64,000 nt of DNA from Pseudomonas citronellolis (GCF_900112375.1 NZ_FOLS01000011.1:1-64000); one strand, 5' to 3'. Positions 17,225-30,025 are shown, counted from the stretch's first letter. Made by a program: numbers and translations. The notes: a model not told the origin generated them from the sequence alone.

Positions 17225-18223
17225 TCAGTTACCGCTGTAGATCTGGTCGAACACCCCGCCATCGGCGAAGTGGGTCTTCTGCACCGTGCGCCAGTCGCCG
17301 AAGGTCTTCTCCACCGAGAAGAAGTCCACCTTCGGGAAGCGGTCCGAGTATTTCGCCAGGATCGCCGGGTTGCGCGGGCGCAGGTAGTTGTCGGCGGCGA
17401 TGGTCTGGCCCTCGTCGGACCACAGGTACTTCAGGTAGGCCTCGGCCTGTTCGCGGGTGCCTTTCTTCTCGACCACCTTGTCGACCACCGCCACCGGCGG
17501 CTCGGCCTCGGCGGAAACGCTCGGGTAGACCACCTCGAAGCCGCCGCGGCCGAATTCGCGGGCGATCATCTCGGCCTCGTTCTCGAAGGTCACCAGCACG
17601 TCGCCGATCTGGTTCTGCATGAAGGTGGTGGTCGCCGCGCGGCCGCCGGTGTCCAGCACCGGCACGTGCTTGAACAACTGGCCGACGAATTCCTTGGCCT
17701 TGGCTTCATCGCCGCCGTGCTTGAGCGAGTAGCCCCAGGCGGAAAGGTAGGTGTAGCGGCCGTTGCCCGAGGTCTTCGGGTTGGGCACCACCACCTGCAC
17801 GCCGTCCTTGAGCAGGTCCGGCCAGTCGTGCAGGCCCTTGGGGTTGCCCTTGCGCACGATGAACACGGTGGCCGAGGTGAAGGGCGCGCTGTTGTTCGGC
17901 AGGCGGGTGGCCCAGTCCTTCGGCACCAGGCCGCCGTTGTCGGCCAGGGCGTCGATGTCGGTGGCCTGGTTCATGGTGATGACGTCGGCCGGCAGGCCGT
18001 CGATCACCGAGCGCGCCTGCTTGCTGGAGCCGCCGTGGGACATCTGGATGGTGATCTTCTCGCCTTTCTCCGCTTCCCAGTGCTTCTGGAAGGCGGGGTT
18101 GTACTCCTTGTAGAAGTCGCGCATCACGTCGTAGGAGACGTTGAGCAGCGGCGGCGCGGCCTGGGCGGCGCCGGCCAGGGCCATTCCGGCGGCCAGCAGG
18201 GAGGCGGCGAAGAGTCGTTTCAC
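17225..18223 (-). CDS. sbp: periplasmic sulfate-binding protein
   Basis: This 332-residue protein captures sulfate or thiosulfate for the CysTWA importer. A signal peptide ends at AQA. The family segments are present: LLNVSYDVMRDFYKEYNPAF, MSHGGSSKQARSVIDGLPADVITMNQATDIDAL (the sulfate-binding loop) and NPKTSGNGRYTYLSAWGYSL. The GTG at 18223 is the likely start, since AAGGAA lies 6 nt upstream. No transporter genes follow here; on the other side lies sstT. It is the type of gene induced by sulfate starvation through CysB. Confidence 0.9.
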   Translation of the reverse strand: MKRLFAASLLAAGMALAGAAQAAPPLLNVSYDVMRDFYKEYNPAFQKHWEAEKGEKITIQMSHGGSSKQARSVIDGLPADVITMNQATDIDALADNGGLVPKDWATRLPNNSAPFTSATVFIVRKGNPKGLHDWPDLLKDGVQVVVPNPKTSGNGRYTYLSAWGYSLKHGGDEAKAKEFVGQLFKHVPVLDTGGRAATTTFMQNQIGDVLVTFENEAEMIAREFGRGGFEVVYPSVSAEAEPPVAVVDKVVEKKGTREQAEAYLKYLWSDEGQTIAADNYLRPRNPAILAKYSDRFPKVDFFSVEKTFGDWRTVQKTHFADGGVFDQIYSGN

Positions 18224-18342
18224 GGGCGGTTCCTTCTCGGCAGTGTTGGATCGCCCGATTATGCCCATGGGTTATATGCCGCTTAAATACCCAAAGGCTA
18301 TTTGCTTATGCAGGGACGCGCCCCGCGGGGCGCGTCCCTGGC

Positions 18343-19590
18343 TCAGCGCTTCTCGCCCAGGCCCGCCTCGCCGGCTGCCGGCTCCTCGGCCAGGCAGGCC
18401 GCGGCGGTGAAGATCACGTCGGTGGAGGAGTTCAGCGCGGTTTCCGCCGAGTCCTGCAGGATGCTGATGACGAAGCCCACCGCCACCACCTGCATGGCCA
18501 CCTCGCCGGAGATGCCGAACAGCCCGCAGGCCAGCGGGATCATCAGCAACGAGCCGCCGGCCACGCCGGAGGCGCCGCAGGCGCACACCGCCGAGACCAC
18601 GCACAGCAGCAGGGCGCTGGGCAGGTCGATGGCGATGCCCAGGGTATGGGCCGCGGCCAGGCTCAACACGCTGATGGTCACGGCGGCGCCGGCCATGTTG
18701 ATGGTGGCGCCCAGCGGGATCGACACCGAGTAGGTGTCCTCGTGCAGGCCCAGGCGTTCGCACAGCTGCAGGTTGACCGGGATGTTGGCCGCCGAGCTGC
18801 GGGTGAAGAAGGCGGTCACGCCGCTCTCGCGCAGGCAGGTGAAGACCAGCGGGTAGGGGTTGCGGCGCAGCTTCCAGAACACGATCGCCGGGTTCACCAC
18901 CAGCGCCACGAAGAGCATGCAGCCCAGCAGCACGGCGAGCAGCTGCAGGTAGCCGAGCAGGGCATCGAGGCCGGATTCGGCGAAGGTGCTGGCCACCAGG
19001 CCGAAGATGCCCAGCGGGGCGAAGGCGATCACCACGCGGACGATCAGCGTCACCCCGCCGGCCAGGTCGTCGAGCAGGTCGCGGGTGCTCTGCCGGGCAT
19101 GGCGCAGGGCCAGGCCGAGGCCCACGGCCCAGGCCAGGATGCCGATGAAGTTGGCCTCCAGCAGCGCCTTCACCGGGTTGCTGGCGACGCTGAACAGCAG
19201 GCCATTGAGCACGTCGCCGATGCCGCCGGGCGGAGCGTTGCCGCTGGCCGGGGCGTCGAGCACCAGGGTGGAGGGGAAGGCGAAGCTGGCCGCCACCGCC
19301 ACCACCGCGGCGGCGAAGGTGCCCAGCAGGTACAGCGCCAGGATCGGTCGGATGTGGGTGCGCTGCCCGGCCTTGTGGTTGGCGATGGAGGCGCACACCA
19401 GGACCAGGACCAGCACCGGCGCCACGGCCTTGAGCGCCGCGATAAACAGTTTGCCGAGCAGGCCGACGGCCAGGGCGGCGTCGGGGGCGACCAGCGCCAG
19501 GGCGATGCCGGCCAGCATGCCGACGAAGATGCGCATCACCAGGCTGCTGCGCTGGATGCGTTGGAACAGGGTGGGGGAGGGAAGCGTCAT
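18343..19590 (-). CDS. sstT: serine/threonine:sodium symporter SstT
   Basis: This 415-residue member of the DAACS family imports serine and threonine with sodium. Signatures include [44 protein letters not shown] and [21 protein letters not shown], which match SstT rather than the related DctA/GltP carriers. About eight membrane segments and two re-entrant loops are expected. The ATG at 19590 begins the conserved N-terminus ([21 protein letters not shown]); upstream ATGs lack support. Confidence 0.92.
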   Translation of the reverse strand: MTLPSPTLFQRIQRSSLVMRIFVGMLAGIALALVAPDAALAVGLLGKLFIAALKAVAPVLVLVLVCASIANHKAGQRTHIRPILALYLLGTFAAAVVAVAASFAFPSTLVLDAPASGNAPPGGIGDVLNGLLFSVASNPVKALLEANFIGILAWAVGLGLALRHARQSTRDLLDDLAGGVTLIVRVVIAFAPLGIFGLVASTFAESGLDALLGYLQLLAVLLGCMLFVALVVNPAIVFWKLRRNPYPLVFTCLRESGVTAFFTRSSAANIPVNLQLCERLGLHEDTYSVSIPLGATINMAGAAVTISVLSLAAAHTLGIAIDLPSALLLCVVSAVCACGASGVAGGSLLMIPLACGLFGISGEVAMQVVAVGFVISILQDSAETALNSSTDVIFTAAACLAEEPAAGEAGLGEKR

Positions 19591-19794
19591 GACCTTACCG
19601 CTGCTTGCAAATGGAAACGCGAACCCGGCGGGCCGCGGAAGGGCGCGGATTATGCCGTCACGGGCGGGAAAATGCGCGGCGGTCGTCGGAAACCAGGCCC
19701 ACGCCTCGCCAGCATGGCGGCGTGGAGCCGGGCCGGCCTTGACCTGTGCCGGCCTGGATGGGATTGCCATGTGACATGGCGTCACGGTTGGCGG

Positions 19795-20625
19795 TCAGCG
19801 CAGGCATTCCGCGTGCAGGCGCATCTCGCCGATGCGTTGCACGGCGCCGCGCATGTGCACGCGGAAGTCGTCCTCGACACGGATGCGCAGCTGGCCGCCG
19901 GCCAGGTGCACGCGAACCTCGCCGTCGCAGTAGCCCTTGCGCCGTGCCATGGCGGCGGCCGCGCAGCTGCTGGTGCCCGAGGCTAGGGTGTAGCCGGCGC
20001 CGCGCTCCCAGATTTCCACGCGCAGGTCGTTGCGCCCGAGCACCTCGACGAATTGCACGTTGCTACGGTTGGGGAACAGGGGGTGGCGTTCCAGCAACGG
20101 GCCGAAGGTCTTCGCCAGTTCCGCCGAGGTGCGTTCGACGAACACCACGCAGTGCGGATTACCCATGGAGACCGCGTTGAGCCGGAAGGCCTGGCCTTCC
20201 AGCTCGACGGGCAGGTCCAGGGCCTCTGGCGTGGCGACCTGCACGGGAATGCGGGCGCTGGCGAACTCGGCGTGCCCCATGTCCACTTCGACTTCGCGGC
20301 CCTGGTCGAATACCTGGCTGACTACTGGCCCTGCGACTGTGACGATGCGGAAGGGGGCATCGCCCACCAGGGCCTGGTCCCACAGGTAGCGCGAGAAGAT
20401 GCGCAGGCCGTTGCCGCTGCGTTCGGCCAGGGAGCCGTCGGGGTTGAGGATGCGCAGGCCGAAGCCATCGTCGCCGTGCCCGTCGGGCACCAGGATGCCA
20501 TCGGAGCCGAGGCCACGATGGCGGTCGCAGATGCGCACCACGGCCGCGTCGTCGAAGGGGAAGGGCGTGGTGTCGGCGTAGACCAGGTAGTCGTTGCCCA
20601 GGGCGTGGTACTTGTGGAAGCGCAT
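19795..20625 (-). CDS. diaminopimelate epimerase-like protein with both catalytic cysteines replaced by serine
   Basis: This 276-residue protein has the two-domain DapF fold signatures: MRFHKYHALGNDYLVY, NPDGSLAERSGNGLRIF, VSMGNPHCVVFV and LASGTSSCAAAAMA. DapF uses two cysteines, one in CGNG and one in ACG[ST]G, as acid and base. Here both positions are serine (RSGNG and ASGTS). The surrounding glycine/asparagine anion-binding loops are intact. It is therefore probably a paralogue with altered chemistry or substrate rather than the lysine-pathway enzyme. It stands alone, not beside lysA or xerC as the housekeeping dapF usually does. A pyridine-free racemase with another acid/base pair is an alternative. 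Confidence 0.75.
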   Translation of the reverse strand: MRFHKYHALGNDYLVYADTTPFPFDDAAVVRICDRHRGLGSDGILVPDGHGDDGFGLRILNPDGSLAERSGNGLRIFSRYLWDQALVGDAPFRIVTVAGPVVSQVFDQGREVEVDMGHAEFASARIPVQVATPEALDLPVELEGQAFRLNAVSMGNPHCVVFVERTSAELAKTFGPLLERHPLFPNRSNVQFVEVLGRNDLRVEIWERGAGYTLASGTSSCAAAAMARRKGYCDGEVRVHLAGGQLRIRVEDDFRVHMRGAVQRIGEMRLHAECLR

Positions 20626-20695
20626 CGCGGGTCGGGTTCCAGACGGCGGGGGCCTTGCACTATAGCCAGCCCCGCGCGCGCCTGGCCAATCCGCC

Positions 20696-21586
20696 TCAGC
20701 TACCGGCCAGCGGTGCGCGGCGCGAGGCCGGGCGCAGCAGGCGTTCGCCCAGCAGCACTAGCAGGCAGGCGAAGATGAAGGGCGCGGTCATGAAGGGGAT
20801 GCCCAGGGCGACCATGGCCTGTCGCAGGATGAGCGCCAGCACGGCGCCGGCCAGCGGGGCGAAGGGGCCGGGGCCGCGCAGGGCCAGGGCGAGGGCGGCG
20901 AGGGCGCTGTTCATGCCGAGCAGGCCGCTGTGTACGTCGCCCAGGGGAATGCCGGCGAACACCGCCACCGGCAGCACCATCACTGCGCCGAACAGCGCCC
21001 AGGTGGCGGCGCGCGGCGCGCCCAGCAGCAGGCCGAGGAAGATCAGCGCGCCGGCCAGCGGGGCATCGAGGAAGATCACCTGGCCGAAGGCGCGGGACGT
21101 GGCTTCGAGCAGCGTCGGCAGCGGCAGCTCGACCAGCCCGGCCAGGGGCGCGGCAGTTGGCAGCGACAGCAGCGTGCCCAGCGCCGGCAGCGTCCAGCCG
21201 AGCAGGACGAAGGCCAGGGTGTAGGGCGGCAGGCCGTGGCGCTGGCGCGAGGCGCGCAGCAGCAGGCGCTGCAGCAGCACGCTGGCGAGGCTGGCGAACA
21301 GCGCGAGCGCCACCAGCATGGGCGACCAGGCGAACTTCAGCGGCAGCAGCAGGCCGATCAGCACAGCGTTGTAGCCGTACAGGCCGGCGTCTATGTCGCC
21401 CTGGCGGCAGCGCAGCAGGTGGGCGAAGGCCGGGCCGGCAGCGGCGCCGATCACGGCGCCGGGGAGCAGGCCGGGGGCGCAGGCGCCGATCAGGGCCAGG
21501 CAGAGCAGGCCGAACAGCGGCGAGGGTTGCAGGAACACCTGGCTGAAGCCGCGCAGCCAGAGGGTCAGTATCGGTAGTGGGCGCAT
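20696..21586 (-). CDS. urea transporter family protein
   Basis: This 296-residue protein is almost entirely hydrophobic, with about ten membrane segments in two repeated halves, as in urea channels. Each half carries a family motif: GDIDAGLYGYNAVLIGLLLPLKF in the first and GIPLGDVHSGLLGMNSALAALAL in the second. Such channels carry urea down its gradient for urease. No urease genes lie in the window. The ATG at 21586 (MRPLPILTLWLRGFSQ) is chosen because it begins the conserved N-terminus; no good Shine-Dalgarno is visible. Confidence 0.82.
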   Translation of the reverse strand: MRPLPILTLWLRGFSQVFLQPSPLFGLLCLALIGACAPGLLPGAVIGAAAGPAFAHLLRCRQGDIDAGLYGYNAVLIGLLLPLKFAWSPMLVALALFASLASVLLQRLLLRASRQRHGLPPYTLAFVLLGWTLPALGTLLSLPTAAPLAGLVELPLPTLLEATSRAFGQVIFLDAPLAGALIFLGLLLGAPRAATWALFGAVMVLPVAVFAGIPLGDVHSGLLGMNSALAALALALRGPGPFAPLAGAVLALILRQAMVALGIPFMTAPFIFACLLVLLGERLLRPASRRAPLAGS

Positions 21587-21735
21587 CGAGGGTCTGGGCA
21601 GTTGAAGGGGATGTCCGGGGCGTCTCCGGTTCCGCATCGGCGGCCGTGCCCTCCATCGGGGGAGGGCATCGCGGGAAGCTCCGTGGGCTTTGTCAGCGGG
21701 CGCATTCTGCCATGGCACTATTTTGGGGCGTGAAT

Positions 21736-21900
21736 AAAAAAGAGGCCGGTCTCCGGGATCGCCGGAGGGTGGCCTCGAATGTCCATAGCCTGCGTGGGAG
21801 GGTGCGAGGGTGGCTATGGCCGACAGAACTGCTGGCCGTTCAAGGCCAATCCCGGACGGACGGGGTCGCGGCCCCGTTTTCCCGGCCCCGTCCGTCCGGG
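21736..21900 (-). ncRNA. highly structured leftward segment ending in a terminator; possible small RNA or pyk 3' region
   Basis: Read leftward, this segment has a 15-bp perfect stem (21886-21900 with 21851-21865, loop 20 nt), then a hairpin with arms at 21813-21820 and 21784-21791 (CCATAGCC). It ends in a terminator with GAGGCC/GGCCTC outer and CTCCGG/CCGGAG inner pairing followed by six Ts (21736-21776). It lies 340 bp beyond the pyruvate kinase stop and has no gene. It may be an independent small RNA or the end of a long pyk transcript. Confidence 0.4.
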
Positions 21901-22027
21901 AGTGACGCGGTGTGGAACCCGGCTTTGGCAGGGTTCCGGAACTCTGTTTTTTCTCTCTCCAGGCTTTTTCCTGAAGAGGGGGGAGGGGGCCAGGCCTGGC
22001 TCCGGTGTTGGCGGTGGGCCTGGTTCC

Positions 22028-22231
22028 CTTACCCTAGCCCTCTCCCGGAGGGAGAGGGGACTCGTGTGGCAGAAGGTGGGGCGCCGGAGTTACCGGTGGC
22101 GCCTGGTTCCCTCACCCCAGCCCTCTCCCGGAGGGAGAGGGGGCAGTCCGGCGTGGCCGGTGACTCCGGCGTTACGCCTTCTGCCGTTCAGCTCCCTCTC
22201 CCGCTTGCGGGAGAGGGTTGGGGAGAGGGGC
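22028..22231. repeat. three CCCTCTCCCGGAGGGAGAGGG elements
   Basis: Short palindromes at 22028-22060, 22110-22141 and 22190-22231 share a CCCTCTCC core with its complement. They lie between the structured segment and pyk, a 655-bp stretch without a gene. The same family occurs at 16789 and 16910. Confidence 0.75.
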
Positions 22232-22241
22232 TCTTTGCTCT

Positions 22242-23668
22242 TCAGGCCGACAACGCCGGCGCCACCGTCTCGATCCTCAACATATTGGTACTCCCCGGCT
22301 GCCCGAACGGCAGTCCCGCCGTCACCACCACGGTATCGCCACGCTGGGCCATGCGCTGGGCCAGGGCGATTTCCAGGGCGGTGGCGCAGATCTCGTCGAC
22401 GTGGGCCAGTTGCTCGTTGACCACCGAATACACGCCCCAGGCCACGCTCAGCCGCCGTGCCGCCTTGAGGTTGGGCGTCAGGCTGAGGATCGGCGCCTTC
22501 GGCCGTTCCCGCGAGGCGCGCAGGGTGGAGCTGCCGGACTCGGTGTAGTTGACCAGCACCGCCACCGGCAGGATGCGGCTGATGCGGCGGATGGCGCAGC
22601 TGATGGCGTCGGACACGGTGGCGTCCGGCTCCGGGCGGTTCAGTTCCAGCTGGCCCTGGTAGTCCGGCTCGGCTTCCACCTGGCGGATGATCTTGGCCAT
22701 CATTTCCACCGCTTCCACCGGGTACTGGCCGGAGGCGGTCTCGGCGCTGAGCATCACGCAGTCGGCGCCCTCGCTGACCGCGGTGGCCACGTCGGTGACC
22801 TCGGCGCGCGTCGGCGCCGGGGAGAAGCGCATGGATTCGAGCATCTGCGTGGCCACCACCACCGGCCGGCCGAGCTGGCGGCAGACCTGGATGATGCGCT
22901 TCTGGATGCCTGGCACGTTCTGCGCCGGCACTTCCACGCCGAGGTCGCCGCGGGCGACCATGATGGCGTCGGCCAGGCGGGCGATCTCTTCGATGCTCTG
23001 CACCGCCGAGGGCTTCTCGATCTTGGCCATGATGAAGGCCTTGTCGCCGATCAGCGCGCGGGCTTCCTCTATATCTTCCGGGCGCTGCACGAAGGACAGC
23101 GCCACCCAGTCCACGCCCAGCTCCAGGCCGAATTCCAGGTCGCGGCGGTCCTTGGCGGTCAGCGGGCTGAGCTTGAGCACCGCCTCGGGCACGTTGACGC
23201 CCTTGCGGTCGGACAGCTCGCCGCTGTTGAGCACGCGGGTCTCGATGGCGTCGCCGTGGTTGTTCAGCACCTGCAGGCGGATGCGCCCGTCGTCCAGCAG
23301 CAGGCTCATGCCCGGCTCCAGGGCCTGGATGATCTCCGGGTGCGGCAGGGTCACGCGGCGCTCGTCGCCGGGGGCGTCCATCAGGTCGAGGGTGAAGCTC
23401 TGGCCTTTCTGCAGCATCACCGCGCCGTTCTCGAAACGCCCGACACGCAGCTTCGGCCCTTGCAGGTCCATGAGGATGCCGATGGGCGTGCCCAGCTCGG
23501 CCTCCACCTCGCGCACCCACTGGTAGCGCTGGGAGTGGTCGGCGTATTCGCCGTGGCTGAAGTTCAGGCGGAACAGGTTGGCGCCGGCGTCCACCAGGGC
23601 GCGGATGTCCTCGCGGCCCTTGATGGCCGGGCCGAGGGTGGCGAGGATCTTGACCTTCTTGTCGCTGT

Positions 23669-23672
<4 letters not shown>
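22242..23672 (-). CDS. pyk: pyruvate kinase
   Basis: This 476-residue enzyme converts phosphoenolpyruvate and ADP to pyruvate and ATP. Visible signatures include ATLGPAIKGREDIRALVDAGANLFRLNFSHG, MDLQGPKLRVG, the active-site lysine/glutamate motif IMAKIEKPSAV, ARGDLGVEVP, and TQMLESM. The C-terminal regulatory domain is complete. It is the last gene of the glyoxylate cluster; its ATG overlaps the ttuD stop (ATGA), so the two are coupled. This matches the PykF-type gene beside ttuD in P. aeruginosa and delivers carbon from glycerate to pyruvate. Confidence 0.95.
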
Positions 23673-24946
<1,274 letters not shown>

Positions 24947-25089
24947 CTGGGGCTCCTCAGGTTCTTGTCGTTGTTCTTTTATTGCGGCATTGCGCAGGCG
25001 CCTGGGGGCAAGCGCCTGGGCAATGCCTTCGAAACGCCCGGCCGGCGAGGCCGTGTTCACGCCGGCCGGGGTTCGAAAGCGAGTCGCTG

Positions 25090-25277
25090 GGCCCCCGCGT
25101 TCGCGGGGGTGACGTTCATGCTTCAACTCTGCTTCATCACTCCCATAACGAAGCCGAGTGTGTTCCCGTCATTCCCGCGAACGCGGGAAACCAGTGACTG
25201 GCCCGTAGGATGGGTTGAGCTTGCGAAACCCATGCTGCATGAATCGATGGGTATCGCTGCGCTCAACGCCATCCTAC
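25090..25277. repeat. short palindromes and one GTAGGATGG element
   Basis: Within the 342-bp ttuD-glxR gap are CCCCGCGTTCGCGGGG (about 25094-25109), a related CCCGCGAACGCGGG palindrome near 25174-25187, and a GTAGGATGGGTTGAGC element at 25205-25277. No gene is visible. The repeats interrupt the glyoxylate cluster, so ttuD-pyk may have its own promoter. Confidence 0.72.
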
Positions 25278-25288
25278 GGTCCGCTTTC

Positions 25289-26179
25289 TCAGTCCTTGCG
25301 GATCGAGAAGTTGGCCATGTGCTCCAGGCCCTTGATCAGCCCGGAGTGGTCCCAGTTGCTGCCGCCCAGCGCCGCGCAGGTGCTGAACACCTGTTGGGCG
25401 TTGGCGGTGTTGGGCAGGTTCAGGCCCAGTTCGCGGGCACCGGCCAGGGCCAGGTTGAGGTCCTTCTGGTGCAGGCTGATGCGGAAGCCCGGGTCGAAGG
25501 TGCCCTTGACCATGCGCTCGCCGTGCACCTCGAGGATGCGCGAGGAGGCGAAGCCGCCCATCAGCGCCTCGCGCACCTTGGCCGGGTCGGCGCCGTTGCG
25601 CGCGGCGAACAGCAGGGCCTCGGCCACCGCCTGGATGTTCAGCGCGACGATGATCTGGTTGGCCACCTTGGCGGTCTGGCCGTCGCCGTTGCCGCCGACG
25701 CGGGTGATGTTCTTGCCCATGGCCTGGAACAGCGGCAGGGCGCGTTCGAAGGTGTTCGGGCAGCCGCCGACCATGATGCTCAGGCTGCCGGCCTTGGCGC
25801 CGACCTCGCCGCCGGAGACCGGGGCGTCCAGGTACTGCGCGCCGGTGGCCTTGATCTTCTCGGCGAAGGCCTTGGTGGCGGTGGGCGAGATGGAGCTCAT
25901 GTCGATCACCACCTTGTTCGGGCCGACGCCCTCGGCGATGCCGTCCTGGCGGAACAGCACGTCCTCGACCTGCGGGGTGTCCGGGACCATGACGATGATG
26001 AACTCGGCTTCCTGGGCCACTTCCTTGGGGTTGGCCAGGGCCACGGCGCCGGCTTCGACCAGCGCGGCCGGGGCCTTGTCGTGGTGGGCGGAGAGGAACA
26101 GCTGGTGGCCGGCTTTCTGCAGGTTCTGCGCCATGGGCAGGCCCATGATGCCGGTGCCGATGAATCCGATCTTGGCCAT
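25289..26179 (-). CDS. glxR: tartronate semialdehyde reductase
   Basis: This 296-residue enzyme reduces tartronate semialdehyde (2-hydroxy-3-oxopropanoate) to D-glycerate with NAD(P)H. It is a beta-hydroxyacid dehydrogenase: nucleotide-binding GFIGTGIMGLPMAQNL at the start, DAPVSGGEVGAKAGSLSIMVGG as substrate loop, and GNGDGQTAKVANQIIVALN with the catalytic lysine. It acts directly after glyoxylate carboligase and hydroxypyruvate isomerase, whose genes lie upstream. Confidence 0.92.
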   Translation of the reverse strand: MAKIGFIGTGIMGLPMAQNLQKAGHQLFLSAHHDKAPAALVEAGAVALANPKEVAQEAEFIIVMVPDTPQVEDVLFRQDGIAEGVGPNKVVIDMSSISPTATKAFAEKIKATGAQYLDAPVSGGEVGAKAGSLSIMVGGCPNTFERALPLFQAMGKNITRVGGNGDGQTAKVANQIIVALNIQAVAEALLFAARNGADPAKVREALMGGFASSRILEVHGERMVKGTFDPGFRISLHQKDLNLALAGARELGLNLPNTANAQQVFSTCAALGGSNWDHSGLIKGLEHMANFSIRKD

Positions 26180-26244
26180 GAGGGTGTCTCCTGGTTCTGT
26201 TTGTCTGTTGGCTGCCCGGTGAGACCGGGCAGCGGAGTTCTTTC

Positions 26245-26316
26245 GTAGGATGGGTTGAGCGAAGCGATACCCATCGATGCCGGTGGTGATGGGTATCGCA
26301 AGCTCAACCCATCCTA
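26245..26316. repeat. GTAGGATGGGTTGAGC palindromic element
   Basis: A full two-armed copy of the same element seen at 10706, 10833 and 25205 sits between glxR and hyi. Confidence 0.8.
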
Positions 26317-26330
26317 CGGAGCTGTTTCGT

Positions 26331-27113
26331 TCACACTGCGTTATGGCTCTTCAGCCAGCCCAGCCCCGCCTCGGTGGTGGTGGCCGGCTTGTATTCGCAG
26401 CCGATCCAGCCCTGGTAGCCGATGCGGTCCAGGTGACCGAACAGGAAGCGGTAGTTGATTTCGCCGGTGCCCGGTTCGTGGCGGCCGGGGTTGTCGGCCA
26501 GCTGGATGTGGTTGATGGTCGGCAGGTTCTTTTCCATGGTCCGGGCCAGGTCACCTTCCATGATCTGCATGTGGTAGATGTCGTACTGCAGGAACAGGTT
26601 GGGGCTGCCGACCTTCTCGCGCACGTCCAGCGCCTGCTGGGTGGTCTGCAGGTAGAAGCCGGGGATGTCGATCGTGTTGATCATCTCCATGACCAGCTTG
26701 ATGCCCGCGGCCTCGAGCTTCTCGGCGGCGTACTCCAGGTTGTTCAGGAAGGTGTTCTCGATGGTGGCGCAGTCGTAGCCCTGCGGGCGGATGCCGGCCA
26801 GGCAGTTGACCTGCTTGTTGCCCAGCACCTTGGCGTAGGCGATGGCCTTGTCGACGCCGGCGCGGAATTCCTCGACGCGGTCGGGGTGGCAGGCGATGCC
26901 GCGTTCGCCCTTGCCCCAGTCGCCGGCGGGCAGGTTGAACAGCACCTGCTCCAGGCCATTGGCGTCGAGCTTGGCCTTGATGGCCTCGGCCTCGAAGTCA
27001 TAGGGGAAGAGGTATTCGACGCCGCTGAAACCGGCCTTGGCGGCGGCTTCGAAGCGGTCGAGGAAGTCCACCTCGGTGAAGAGCATGGACAGGTTGGCGC
27101 AGAAACGGGGCAT
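26331..27113 (-). CDS. hyi: hydroxypyruvate isomerase
   Basis: This 260-residue TIM-barrel enzyme interconverts tartronate semialdehyde and hydroxypyruvate. It shows the xylose isomerase-like metal site: glutamate in LVMEMINTIDIPG, aspartate/histidine in LQYDIYHMQIMEGDL, HIQLADNPGRHEPGTGEINY, and a late glutamate in WIGCEYKP. AGGAGG lies upstream of the ATG at 27113. It stands directly downstream of gcl, as in E. coli and P. aeruginosa glyoxylate loci. Confidence 0.94.
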   Translation of the reverse strand: MPRFCANLSMLFTEVDFLDRFEAAAKAGFSGVEYLFPYDFEAEAIKAKLDANGLEQVLFNLPAGDWGKGERGIACHPDRVEEFRAGVDKAIAYAKVLGNKQVNCLAGIRPQGYDCATIENTFLNNLEYAAEKLEAAGIKLVMEMINTIDIPGFYLQTTQQALDVREKVGSPNLFLQYDIYHMQIMEGDLARTMEKNLPTINHIQLADNPGRHEPGTGEINYRFLFGHLDRIGYQGWIGCEYKPATTTEAGLGWLKSHNAV

Positions 27114-27225
27114 GTCGGGGCCTCCTGGTGATGAAACACGTATTTCCGTAAGGGGTGGGCCCCGCCGTGCGCAGGCTGTGGTTTTCCCTGCCACGGCTCC
27201 CGTGCACGCGGGGCCCGGTACTTCG

Positions 27226-29001
<1,776 letters not shown>

Positions 29002-29076
29002 GACCTTTCCTCTTGAGTCGGTGGTTTTCTTGTTGGGGGCAAGGATGCCGGCTGTGCCAAAGCGACGGAATTGATG

Positions 29077-29108
29077 GATACTTCAGTTCTGTCGATATCT
29101 GGAGTATC
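29077..29108. promoter_or_regulatory. inverted repeat in the gcl-lysR divergent promoter
   Basis: GATACTTCAG (29077-29086) and CTGGAGTATC (29099-29108) form an inverted repeat with one mismatch and a 12-nt centre. This is the size of a LysR-type recognition site. It ends two bases before the lysR ATG, so binding should block lysR while acting on gcl to the left. Confidence 0.6.
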
Positions 29109-29110
29109 GA

Positions 29111-30025
29111 ATGGACCGCTATACCCTCATCCGCAGTTTCGTCCTGGTAGCGGACAACGGCAGCTTCGCCTCGGCGGCGCTGAGTGAAGGCGTGACCCCG
29201 GTGGTCATGGGCCGGCGCCTCGATGCGCTGGAGCAGCACCTGGGCGTGAAGCTGATGCACCGCTCGACCCGCGGCCTGCAGCTGACCGACCTCGGCGAGC
29301 AGTACCTGGAGCGCGCGCGCAGCCTGCTCAAGGACTTCGACGAGGCCGACGCCAGCGTCGCCCGCGGCGGCAACTCGGTGCGCGGGCACCTGGTGGTGTC
29401 GGCCCCGGCGGCCTTCGGCCGGCGCCACATCGCGCCCCACGCGCCGGCCTTCCTGGAGCGCTTCCCGGACCTGAAGCTGTCGTTCAACTTCACCGACAGC
29501 CTGGTGGACCTGGTGCGCCAGGGCTACGACATGGGCATCCGCATCGGCGAGGTCACCGACCCCAACTACGTGGCGGTGAAGCTGTTCCCCAACCGCCGGG
29601 TGGTCTGCGGCGCGCCCTCGTACTTCGAGCTGCACGGCGTGCCGCGGGTGCTGGAAGACCTGACGCGGCACAACTGCCTGGCCTTCAACCTGCAGGGCGG
29701 CCAGCAGCGCGGCTGGACCTTCCTGCGCGACGGCCGGCAGGTGGCGGTGCGGGTGTCCGGCAACCTCGACTGCAACGACGGCGAGCTGCTCTACGACTGG
29801 GTCAAGCAGGGCCTGGGCATCGGCTGGCGCTCCACCTGGGAAATCCAGGCCGAGCTCAAGGCCGGCGAGCTGGTGACGGTGCTCGACGAGTACGAGATTC
29901 CCGCCTACGACATCCAGGCGGTGTACCCGCAGCAGCGCTACCTGCCGGCCAAGGTGCGCTTCTTCATCGACTACCTGAAGGCCATCTACAACACCCCGGG
30001 GTACTGGGAAACCCGGCATCCTTGA
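29111..30025 (+). CDS. LysR-family regulator of the glyoxylate cluster
   Basis: This 304-residue protein has the N-terminal LysR helix-turn-helix (MDRYTLIRSFVLVADNGSFASAALSEGVTPVVMGRRLDALEQHLGVKLMHRSTRGLQLTDLG). A two-lobed effector domain follows, with RIGEVTDPNYVAVKLFPNRRVVCGAP. The subgroup resembles AaeR/DmlR-like regulators. Divergence from gcl and the inverted repeat between them make it the likely regulator, perhaps responding to glyoxylate or a related acid; the effector is inferred. Confidence 0.87.
   Translation: MDRYTLIRSFVLVADNGSFASAALSEGVTPVVMGRRLDALEQHLGVKLMHRSTRGLQLTDLGEQYLERARSLLKDFDEADASVARGGNSVRGHLVVSAPAAFGRRHIAPHAPAFLERFPDLKLSFNFTDSLVDLVRQGYDMGIRIGEVTDPNYVAVKLFPNRRVVCGAPSYFELHGVPRVLEDLTRHNCLAFNLQGGQQRGWTFLRDGRQVAVRVSGNLDCNDGELLYDWVKQGLGIGWRSTWEIQAELKAGELVTVLDEYEIPAYDIQAVYPQQRYLPAKVRFFIDYLKAIYNTPGYWETRHP

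Noticed and set aside
19795..20625. Calling this gene the housekeeping dapF
   Set aside because: Both catalytic cysteine positions are serine and the usual lysA/xerC neighbours are absent.
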